A DNA stretch of 64,000 bases from Coffea arabica. Its lineage: Eukaryota; Streptophyta; Magnoliopsida; Gentianales; Rubiaceae. Below are positions 48,761-58,632 of the stretch, one piece after another (position 1 is the stretch's first letter; each line of letters opens with the position of its first letter). The stretch spans positions 1,900,501-1,964,500 of the forward strand of contig NC_092323.1 of assembly GCF_036785885.1 (NCBI RefSeq). Direction: 5' to 3'. The notes beneath the pieces were generated by a model, which saw only the letters and a program-made list of their open reading frames with translations, did no database searches and was not told the origin of the DNA. Made by a program: the position numbers and the translations under genes.

Positions 48761-50068
48761 CTATGCTACCATAATGGAACAATTTAGAATGAAGTGACTC
48801 AACCGGTTTCTACCACCATCAAGAGGTTTCCATGGCTGTTCACTCGCTTCAGGATCTGGGCAGCAGGTGTATATGGACATGCAGTTCCCAGCACATGAAT
48901 ATGATGATGCTCCTATTACCAGCAGCTCGTCTCCTAAGGATTTAAATGCAACTCCCCATCCTCTGTTGAAATCTGCTCTTACTGGGACCGGCCCCAAATG
49001 CTTCCAAGTGTTGGTTTTTTTCAAATACACCTTCAGCTGGTTGGAAGAAGCTTCCAGCGAGTATAGCTCATTATTTACAACAGCAACCAGAGGTGGAGAG
49101 TGGCATGTACGAACTGGATCATCTTTAAACATGTCTGGTATTAGTTCCCATCTGTTTTTGCTCTCGTCAAAATATTCTCCACACGTAAGTTCTCCATTCT
49201 CATTTCGCCCTCCAATAACGTAGAATCTATTGTCCATGAAGCAACCTGAGCATAGCTTCCTTCTCCTTTTCATCCTCGGGAGAGGGTCCCAGAATCCAGT
49301 TTCAGGATTATACTTTTCAGCTGTGTCATAGACTTCGCTATTTGCACCAGCACCAACACCACCAGCAACAAAAGCAGAGGTACCACAAGTTGTAGAAGCA
49401 AACAAACATCTTGGACTAATCATGGAGGGACCTTTGAACCATTGGTTTGTGGCCAATTCATACCTCCAGATGACAATTCCATCAATCTCCCTGCCCGAAA
49501 CAAGCAGATGTGTCCCAGCACAAAGTGACTCCTTATCTCCAGAATGAAAACATGGATCAGATGGCACAAATGGAAGCCTCATTCGAGACTTGAAGTCCCG
49601 ATCAAATGCCCACCAACTAGTTTCCCCACTTGCCAGCATGAAAACAGAAGGTTCTTTAAACCCAATTTCTCGTCTAATCTTGAATATCTCACCACTCGTC
49701 AGGAGAGTTAAGCACCTCTTGTTCACAAAGCATAACTTCCAATGCTCCGACCTAGGTAACCTAGCGAAAATCAGATTCTCAACTTCATAGTCCAATGAGG
49801 GAAGGAAAGAATAATCTGCATCCTGAGGTTCTTCACCTACCGATGTAATGGCACCACCATCCTCAGAAGGTTTAGGATCCGTCTTATGGTCCAAGCCGTT
49901 TCCAGTCTCACAAACTCTAACCTTTTTTGGTGGTGAAGTGCCATGTAATCTGAACAAGTTACCATCATCATAACTCAAATCAAATGTGTCTTTCTCAGTC
50001 AGGCAGTAACAATACTCATCCAAACCCTCATTTTCTTGTTCAGTTTCTTTTCTCTTGTCCTTAAACAT
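48761..50068 (-). CDS. Kelch-repeat F-box protein, miR2111 target type (TML/HOLT-like)
   Basis: The protein resembles the small F-box/kelch group that includes Arabidopsis At3g27150 and legume TOO MUCH LOVE, root regulators repressed by shoot-derived miR2111. A single coding exon of 435 aa runs from the first in-frame ATG (MFKDKRKETE). A polar N-terminus (1-85) precedes a weak F-box region (about 88-130: FLPSLDYEVENLIFARLPRS, WKLCFVNKRCLTLL). Kelch blades follow at about residues 150-380, with LLVSGREIDGIVIWRYEL, SAFVAGGVG, YNPETGFWDPLPRMKRRRKL, FYVIGGRNENGEL and WELIPDM. The miR2111 site is at codons 80-86. The frame continues upstream without an ATG, and the leader may include an intron. 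Substrates are unknown. It keeps the Arabidopsis neighbour GHS1. Confidence 0.92.
   Translation of the reverse strand: MFKDKRKETEQENEGLDEYCYCLTEKDTFDLSYDDGNLFRLHGTSPPKKVRVCETGNGLDHKTDPKPSEDGGAITSVGEEPQDADYSFLPSLDYEVENLIFARLPRSEHWKLCFVNKRCLTLLTSGEIFKIRREIGFKEPSVFMLASGETSWWAFDRDFKSRMRLPFVPSDPCFHSGDKESLCAGTHLLVSGREIDGIVIWRYELATNQWFKGPSMISPRCLFASTTCGTSAFVAGGVGAGANSEVYDTAEKYNPETGFWDPLPRMKRRRKLCSGCFMDNRFYVIGGRNENGELTCGEYFDESKNRWELIPDMFKDDPVRTCHSPPLVAVVNNELYSLEASSNQLKVYLKKTNTWKHLGPVPVRADFNRGWGVAFKSLGDELLVIGASSYSCAGNCMSIYTCCPDPEASEQPWKPLDGGRNRLSHFILNCSIMVA
49812..49830 (-). promoter_or_regulatory. miR2111 target site in the kelch/F-box coding region
   Basis: The plus strand reads TAATCTGCATCCTGAGGTT, identical to the first 19 bases of miR2111 as I recall it. 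The minus-strand mRNA is therefore perfectly complementary to the miRNA seed and expected cleavage positions (10/11). It encodes EPQDADY just before the F-box. The next two bases differ from the miRNA. Confidence 0.85.
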
Positions 50069-51540
50069 AGTCCCCAAAGCCTTCAGTTCTGTGTATTCTC
50101 ATTGGAAAAAAGTAAAAGAAAGAGGCAACAGGTCATCAAGTGATGAGATGTTGTGAAATCTATTAAACAAAAGAGAAATGCAACTAGAGTCCAACAAAAT
50201 GTTCATGCAATGCACTAATCTGAACTTGGGAACAGATAACATCCTTCGCATCCTTTCAACTCAAATGGAAAATGAGAATAAGTTAATATAGCAGTTGGAA
50301 CAATTGGTGCCATTGTCAAAGTTCCCAAAGGATGAAGAACAAAATGTAAACACATGGACAAACTCAGATGCAGGTGGCAAATTTTGCAATAATACACAAT
50401 AGAATGCCTAAAACATAGAAAAGAGCAGAATCACGAAGTGAAAATAAGACACAAAGAAATTAAAGCACGTAAGAGTAGCTACTTGACTATGAAAGTCTAC
50501 TTTACTATCAAATTAGTATCCAAGGAGAAATGTGTAAGAGAAACCCAGCAAGGAAAAAGTTATTGACATGCAGACAAGAAGTGATAACAATCCCCTCCCC
50601 CTCCTTCAACCCAACAAAAACAAAAGCCCAAAAAAAGAAAAAAAAAAAAAAGGACAATCTTTGCTTAGCAAGGTAATAAAAGGTCCGGCAATCAGCGAAG
50701 GATAACCATTCTCAGCTTGACAAGATCATAACTTTTCGCCATCCCACACCCACCAAAAGTAAGAGAAAAAATAGAGAGTGGGGCACAAGTAGATTACTTG
50801 AGGGGGAGGGAAAAAATGCTATGCTACAAATTAGAGAGGAATTAAACATGCGCAACTCCGATGTAAAAATAATAAATAGGGAAGAACGAAGGTGAATGGA
50901 TAATCAACAAATAAGCCAAGGATCAAACAGACCTCAGAGCAGAAGTTGTCAAACTCAAAGATTACAAACATCACAGCCAGAACCCTAACGGCAGCCTTTT
51001 ACCCTTTTTTTTTGGGTCAAAATACTAACCAACTTGCTGGAAAGAATCAGCAGACAAAAAAAAAAAAGTAGTCTTGCATAAATGATTACAAAGCTGAAGG
51101 AAAAGAAAGCATACCGACAAAGACGAAAGGGAAGGACGGTTACATTGCATAACAAAGTAAAGAAACGATGCAGGGAAACCAATTGGGGATTATGAAGTCT
51201 GTATATTTCCTGGTTTTACAATACTGCTATTAAGGAAGTACGAAAGTGGAAGAGAGAAAAGGCACAAAGCGAGTTCTAATATAATACATATCTGTCTCGC
51301 GTGTGAAAGATCGAAGGCAAAGGCAAGGAAGGTGGGTTCTTTCTTTTTTTGTTTTCTTGCTTGTTTGGAGTCGGAGTCGGACCCCTCCAACTCCATTTCC
51401 AGGGAGAGAATAAAATACCCCAGACATGAATGTTTATTATTTATTGTTTTGATTGAGGAGAGTGATTCCAAACAATCCCAAGCAACAACGTTAGCATCGT
51501 CCATTTCGGAAAAGTAGAGAAAAGGTGGAAATTTAAAACT

Positions 51541-52506
51541 TAATTTCACAAACCTCCCCTGAGGTTTTTAATAATTACAGAGAACTCCTCTCGATTTTTA
51601 AAACTTACACATACTCCCCTACTTTTATTGTTTATGTAACAATGTGAGTTCAACATGCTATATTTTCTTTCAAAATTTTGAAATTGCCCTTTTGTATAGA
51701 ACTAAGAAAGAAAAATATGGTATACTCAAATTTTTTCTTCCATACTTTGCACAAATCAACAAGCCGAATTCCTAACAACCATCCAATCATGAGTTTTAAA
51801 TTCAAGTAACTATCCAAAAAATCCTAATTTGCAAATACAGTATCAATAGTTGTCATAAAAAAAACACACACACATAACTCCTCATTGACAACCAATTTTA
51901 TACCCCAAAATTAAATATCAATATTCAAATACCTTTTCAATACAAGTTAATCCACTCTAAAACTACTATTACAACCCATTCTATGGCCTTAAAATATTAA
52001 TATCTCAAAAGTAGATAATAAATTTTACCTCTACAATAAAATCATCACAAAAAATTTAAAATTCAACGAAAGAAATCCTTACGTAATTATTGACATTTGA
52101 AAAATTTTTTATTGAGAACAAACAAAATTTGATAAATTTCACATCTTTAGTTCTTATTCATATTTTAATCATCAATTTCATTATTTATTTCTCTATCACC
52201 AGGAGTCTCTTCATTTCTTTTAGTTTGAGACACAATCTACTCCATCTGTTAATTTTGTAATTTCAATTTGCTAATACCCACAAAATTAAAAATAATAAAA
52301 AGATGGTATAGCAGTATATTAACTATAAAAGAGATGAGCAAAAATAGATGAGAGACAAAAAAAATGGACTTTTTTTGGGTTTTGTAAATCTATTGCCTTA
52401 AATTTGTAACTGTCTATCAAGTGGAGGATATTATAAATATTTTACTATGTCAAGGGATGTAAGTGTGATTTCTTAAACCTTGCCTTGAGGTTTCTGAAAT
52501 TATCCC
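51541..52506. mobile_element. Long-TIR MITE (Mutator-like?), copy 1
   Basis: The left end AATTTCACAAACCTCCCCTG is matched inverted by GGGATAATTTCAGAAACCTC read from 52,506 on the other strand. The arms share a repeated CTnnnGAGGTTT pattern over about 50 bp. The interior is AT-rich without coding. The same family is better preserved at 61,334-62,279. The superfamily is inferred only from TIR length. Confidence 0.65.
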
Positions 52507-53169
52507 ATTTTATTTTACCCTCTCGCTTTGCTTCACTTGGTGTCTCTACTGGAAAGTTATCTTGCCTTCCTCGTCAGCACTAGTTTTGTCCTATACATAC
52601 ATATATATATATATATACTCTGTTCCGTCTTCGAGACGTTTGACACTTTTGAGTGGGCGGTGGGCGCTTGGAGATCTCTTTCCTCCATTTTCTTTCCTCA
52701 GTCTCTAATTGTTTACGCATTACAATTCCTCAGACGCGCCAATAAATGGTTTTTGTTTTTTTTGGGGGTTCAAAAACCTCATATCGTCAAAACATACAGA
52801 GATAAATATGGTTTACTTTTTTTTTTATTTTTTTCCTCAGGCAGTTCTGCAAATTTCTGACAAGTAAGCATACTGCGTACATAATGGAGTATTACACAAA
52901 TCTCTTCTTCTTCTTCTTCTAGAAGACAAAAGGACCATGTGGCAGTGATAAAAGAGAACGGCCCCGAAAAGTTTATATCATCATCCTATCCTTAAATTGA
53001 TTGATTCCCAGCCATGGCTAATTAAATAACGACGAAACGCTGGGAAAGTGCCACGGTACGGTACAGCGCCCTTGATAGTGGAATTGTTGGAAATTCCGTA
53101 GGATAAATAAAAGGTTAAAGGTGCCAAAGCCCGAGGCATCCCTCCATCCATCCATACCGCTCACCCTAA

Positions 53170-53827
53170 GAGCATCCACAATGCTATTACACTTTGTGGA
53201 GTGTAATCCACATGCCACGTCAGCATTCCACTTTCTCCTCTTTCATTACACTTTCACTCACAATGGATTACACTCTACAAGGTGTAATAGCATGGGTCCA
53301 CAATTAATCAAATATTTATTTTAATAATGCATAACTCATATCCCATAAATAAATAAAGTAATTTTTAAAACTAATTTTGTTATTTTTAAAAAATAAAGTA
53401 CTAACTTTCGTTAAATTTTGTACATTTTGAATTTTTTTATTTTCTAAAAATGATATTATTAATTTTTAAGTTTGAATAATATATCTTTTTCTATGTTTCA
53501 AAAATAATATATTGTTATTTTTTAAAAAATAATTATGTAGGAAATTAAACAAATATTTGATACTTCAAATGCGAAGATATCATAATAATCCATACTTAAT
53601 TAATAATGAAAAATTTATTAGTTGAACTCCATAACATAATATTACATAAGTTAAATCAAATAAAATACAAATAATAACAAAATGGATTACCGTTGCCATG
53701 GGCCTTTATCAATGGATTACACGCATCATATGTATGATGCGTGTAATCTCCATGACACGGCTCCAATGGGGAGCCGTGTCATGGAGCGGTGTAATGGCTC
53801 CCCATTACACCCCCATTGGAGCTGCCC
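53170..53827. mobile_element. PIF/Harbinger-type MITE, copy 2
   Basis: 658 bp flanked by intact TAA duplications (53,167-53,169 and 53,828-53,830). Ends GAGCATCCACAATG / GGGCAGCTCCAATG. It is nearly identical to 41,838-42,453 over the first ~500 bp. The right side has two long palindromes: GATTACACGCATCATA with its complement (about 53,714-53,750) and GACACGGCTCC with GGAGCCGTGTC (about 53,753-53,782). Confidence 0.85.
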
Positions 53828-53848
53828 TAAGGCTAAAATAATACTAGT

Positions 53849-54335
53849 AGGTTTGGATAGTGAAATTATTCCAAATAGTCCTCCGTCACACTTTGATAGT
53901 TCTGTTTCTTTTTTCACACAGTTTAAGAAAAAGTAGTTAACTTTGTTGGAAAAGTAAATTTAGATTGCTATTTTCCTAAAATATCTTCACATTAAATATG
54001 GTACAACTTTATGGGAACTTGAATTGATGGTAAAAAAAGAATCAACTCTCATTAAATGGGGTAAGTTTATAGTAACAACTACTTACATTGAATAAGGGTA
54101 TTTTAGGAAAATTAAAATACAACTACATTCTTCAATTGGAAAGTGGACTACAATTTGGGACAGATAAAAAAGGAATACAGGATTATCAAAGTGGGACGGA
54201 TGGAGTATAATTTCGCTTGCATCATAAACACATTTTTCAACCCACCTTTTTATATTTTCAATTACTTTTTATCTCATGTACATCACATCACAAAAAGTGC
54301 TACAGTAATTATTCAAAATAATATTTCAAATACTA
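53849..54335. mobile_element. MITE of the 5,703 family, split by a Stowaway
   Basis: The left part (GGTTTGGATAGTGAAATTATT, to 53,877) and the right part (ATTTCGCTTGCATC from about 54,208, through CATCACATCACAAAAAGTGC, to 54,335) are contiguous in the 5,703-5,860 copy. The terminal TATCCAAACA is missing at the right. Confidence 0.7.
53878..54205. mobile_element. Stowaway-type MITE (Tc1/mariner) nested in another MITE
   Basis: The left end CCTCCGTCACACTTTGATAG and the right end CTATCAAAGTGGGACGGATGGAG-like terminus (ATCAAAGTGGGACGGATGG) form inverted repeats of about 28 bp. TA dinucleotides flank both sides, as expected for Stowaway. About 328 bp, no coding. Confidence 0.75.
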
Positions 54336-55262
54336 CTACTACTTAATATAATAATAGTAGTGTGGTGTGGATTAAATTAAGTAATAGTACACACTAATGG
54401 GAAAAAAGGTAGTAATATGTTGGATGTGGTGTGTGTCCACTTTGATTAGCGGACTAACAAAATATTCTGCTTTTCTTCAATCCCAATCTATACCACTATT
54501 ACTCTTGTCACGTATCAAGAAAAAAAACTTGGATTTCACTCACTTGTCATAGTCGTTCGTGTAGGCTGAAGCATTTTTGCATAATTGCAAGCGTGTCTCC
54601 AAAAAATGCAGTCACCAAAACCATCACAATGAATGAACGACAAGCATGTTAAGGATTGGTGGAGAAGGCACTTTTTCTACTTTTACATGTGCACCGTACC
54701 ATGCAGATATGATTGGCGGATGACATTAATTTAGCGCTGCGCATTGGCTTCATGTAACCTAACCTAACGAGGACACTGCCGCCTCATCATCAGTTGTAAA
54801 CTCAATCACGCAGATATAACTTTTCAGTACTAAAATACAACTACTATATGTGCTCTTGACTGAAAATCTGTAGTCAATTTAAATCTTTTGCTTCAAATTT
54901 GACTCTCTATTTCCATTACAACTGAAACTGACCTACAAATGGTGGGGATTATTTGCTACTGCTACTATACTATTGATCATCAAACCCTTGCTGTTGACAG
55001 ATCCCTCCATCCAACCCCTTTGATTTGATTTGAGAACCAGATTAGGCCCATATGAAAGAACCAGTTGATGGACTTCTAGGACAGGAAAAAAATGTCCCCT
55101 GGTTGAGGCTGTAATGATCCAAATTTGGCTCATCGACGACCGGCCCGTCTTATGAGACTTGTGACACTCTGCTCCAGTCCCTCTCAGCTGAGCTGAGGTC
55201 TTTTCATTTATTTAGTTTTTATTTACGGTTTTTGGGTTTTATCCAACACCGAAATCGAGAAT

Positions 55263-58200
55263 ATGGCTGCTGCAGCCTCATCCATAGCAAACCTCCTCTC
55301 CTTCTTCGCTCCCTCATCAAAACCTCCAGCTCTGCTCAAATTGCCACAGCCGTCCCACCTCTTCATTCCCACTTGCTCCACCAAGGATGGGTTGGCTTTG
55401 GCCGCCGCCACCCGACTTGAAAACCAGCAGTACCTGCCCCTGTCATCGTCGACTGATAATGATCTTAATAATGGGCTGATGTCGGTGGTTTGCCCGTCTC
55501 TTGCTTATGCTAACACGCTCTTCTTTAGATCGGCTTACAACGTTCAGGTGCTTGTGGATGAGAACGAGCCGGAAGAGAAGCTCCTGAACAGGTTCCGGAG
55601 AGAGGTGATGAGGGCCGGCGTGATTCAAGAATGCAGGCGCAGAAGGTTCTTTGAGAACAAGCAGGACGAGAAAAAGCGCAAGTCTCGCGAGGCCGCCAAG
55701 CGCAATCGCCGAAGGTAAACCCCTTTTATACCCTCCCTCCACCCCAACCACCCTTTCCCTTCAGAACAGACGGGATAAATATGAATTTTTTTTTCCCATA
55801 GAATATACCTCACGTGGTAACTGGGATTTTATGGTACCACACTAACAAAGTAAGTATAAGTTGTTACTTAAACGTTGGGATGATTCCTCTAAGTAAAAAG
55901 GAAAGGTAAAGGTAAGTGTTAAGAGACATTGCGGAATTCGAATACTTCTACCGTACAGTTGCAGATAAGTATTTTAGTAGCTTAGACGCCATCATCTTTC
56001 TAAATGGAATTTCTCCAATTTCAGCTCCTGATGCCTAGAATTCTAGGCTCCAAACTGCAGCAGCTGCCTGTGTTTTTCTCCGATGCATGATTTCTCTTTC
56101 CAAACAAGATGTGCTTCATTTGAATTATTTTTTTCATTCTTTACTTTATGAAGGTTCTTGATGCTAGCTTCTACCTGCTTACATTTCTGCATATATGTTG
56201 GTCAATCCAAGTATGGATGATGGTACTTGATTTCTGAAAGGCCTCGTTGGGAAGCATGTTCGGATCTGTCTTTGAAGAATACATTTCTTGCATCTCAGTT
56301 ATTGTTGCTGCAATAAGTGATTTATTCATATTCTGATTTGGTTGAATTCCAATTAATGATCAAGACAAATATTTGCACTGGGTACATGAAGATTTTCCTG
56401 GTTCAGCGAGATGCATTGAACTGATTTTGCCAACATGTCTCGTAGTTTGTTCACTGCAACTAAAGCAAAAAATCACCCTTGGATCTTGTATTCTGGCAAC
56501 CTTTTTTTTTTTTCAGTTTTAGGCACCTTAAACCGCGCAGTTTTTGCCATTTTTTGTAAGCTAGTCATTCAATTTTTTACTGGGATTATTTTATTTCTCT
56601 GTTTGACACTCTGCTCGCTTCCGATGTCGTCCTCTTAATCTTTTAATTGCAACAACCTACCACTCAGATTAGTACCCACTTCTTTGGATGTAGATGTTTC
56701 CAACGCCTAGAAATCCAAAATATAAACTGGTTTTTTGGGTAGTTTTGGGTACAATTGCATGGTTAGTTTTTTTCACTAGTGATTAAGTCACACTCAAACA
56801 TCTGTGCAACTAATAAAAATAATCCTTACGTACGGAAAATATTCTCAAAAAATTGGTTGGATAATCACGACTTCATTAAGAAAAGGTATCAAATTCTCAA
56901 AAACCCACTCCTTTCTCTCTCTTTCTTCTCCCACATCAAAGAGTACTAAATCTTCTATGGCCCTCCCCGTTGTTCTCTCTCCACCATCTCCCTCTCCAAC
57001 CATCCGTCCCCACTCTTTCACCACTTTTTGCTCTACTCTCATAGCCTTCAGCCTACTCAAAATTTTCCAACAATCTGCATAATGTTGACCCCTTTTTATG
57101 ATTGCCCATATCTCCTTATCTCTTTCCCTGCTGTAGTTACATGATGGCTGATGCCGTCGTGATAATAGGGGTGGTGAAGGTGTTGGTTTGTGGTGGACAG
57201 GTGGTTCCCTTTCCATTATTTTCCAGGGTTGCCATTTGATTATCTTCTAGTTATCTAGATCCCTCTCTCTTCTTATATTGGTGATCGTCAGTGGTGGATG
57301 GTAGTGATCGTTGTGGTGGTGTGTGTGGTGAACTACTGTTGGTGGTGATTATGTCTAAAGTGACGATGTAAGTAGAAGCAAAAGAATGAAGGATAGAATA
57401 GGAAAAATGAAGGATGCCGCATCAGTGGTAATGACTTCTCGTAATATGATGTTGTACATGGTAGCAAACTCAAATTGGTCTCACATTTTGACAATAATTA
57501 TTTAGAGAACTTGATGAGTTAAAAATGTGCAGATGGATAACAATTTGGCAGATTGGCAGTTACTAACATGGTTTCAAGCATTGCAAATTTTTTTTTGTTT
57601 GGTTGGGCATGGCTTTTGGTGATTGTATAATGTTTGTCCTTGATTTGCTTGGGGCAAAAATGAGAAAACAAAAAGTGGCCAAAAATTTTAATGCCAAAAT
57701 GGTGTTGATGTAGGAAGATAAGGGTTTCCAAACACTCCCCCCCCCCCCTCTCCTCCCCCCCTTGAGGCAGAAGCATAGGAGGATAAGTGAAACATTTTGA
57801 TGGTACTTAAATTCACAGTTGGCTAATCATTTTAACCTAGAATGGGGATGCTTCACTATCAGGTGTTTGACAGTGTTTGAGTTTTCTTAAGAAATTGGAC
57901 TAATTAGATAAGCTAGTGCCTGGTGGTGTTTATAAATGCAATCAAAGGACCGAGGGAGCAATAGAAGAATTACCTGAAGATGCAGGAAAGTTGATTATAA
58001 GCCATTTAATCCTAGATCATTTATAACATTCCTTGAGTTGAATATTTCATGATTGACGCAACAGTGTAAATTTTCTTCTGTGAACAAAATTTTCCATCAA
58101 TTAGGAGATTGTGAATTTGTTGGTTTGATTTCATATGCTCAAGTACCAAAACAAGTGTGTGTGTGTACGTTTACAACTTTACATGGGTATAAAAGTAAAA

Positions 58201-58632
58201 GGACTAAATACGCTGCAATGGTGTCTGTCCTCACCACCCCCTCGTCCCATCCCACCCCCAATCCAAACCACAAAAAAAAAAAAGAAGGAAAAACAAAATA
58301 ATGGTAGTTTGCTTTTGAAATTAGCTTGTGCTGCCTTGGATATCAAATGTTAACTAGTATCAGGGCTCTTCAATTGTTGTTTATGCATGCGTTGGGCCAT
58401 TGTGATTCACTTGTCATGTGACCAAGTAATGGTTCATTTTGTGATTTGTGCTTATGCATTGAATGGTAGACAGTTATTTATTTGGCTGGCTGTAGTTAAT
58501 CATCTCTTTCGTGATAATAGACGCCCCCAGTCGCGAGGCAGTTTTCAAGACAGGCAGGAGACCTCTAAGAATAGTAAGCAAGATGAAGACGAAGATAACT
58601 GGGAACTTCCTGATGGAGACCTTCCCTATTGA
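55263..58632 (+). CDS. GHS1: Plastid ribosomal protein bS21 (GHS1)
   Basis: A chloroplast 30S ribosomal protein of the bS21 family; loss in Arabidopsis (GLUCOSE HYPERSENSITIVE 1, At3g27160) impairs plastid translation. Two exons, 55263-55714 and 58521-58632, split in an Arg codon; 187 aa. Residues 1-75 are Ala/Ser/Pro/Leu-rich and serve as the likely transit peptide. The S21 core runs from about residue 90 (YNVQVLVDENEPEEKLLNRF, RREVMRAGVIQECRRRRFFE) to a very basic tail (KKRKSREAAKRNRRRR). The C-terminus is acidic (EDEDNWELPDGDLPY), a plant addition. The start is the first ATG. The single intron is 2,806 bp and holds no recognised element except C-, A- and GT-runs. It sits next to the kelch gene as in Arabidopsis. 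Confidence 0.95.

Larger units (their letters stand above)
50069..55262. other. Kelch-gene leader, then a MITE-rich intergenic region
   Basis: The kelch transcript leader probably lies within 50,069-51,540, but no further coding exon is recognised. Beyond it come a long-TIR element (51,541-52,506), a (TA)n run near 52,600, a Harbinger-type element (53,170-53,827) and a nested MITE pair (53,849-54,335). The last 700 bp should carry the GHS1 promoter. Confidence 0.5.

Noticed and set aside
50069-50077. Three-residue longer start for the kelch protein
   Set aside because: The upstream codon is TTG; the first ATG is at 50,068.
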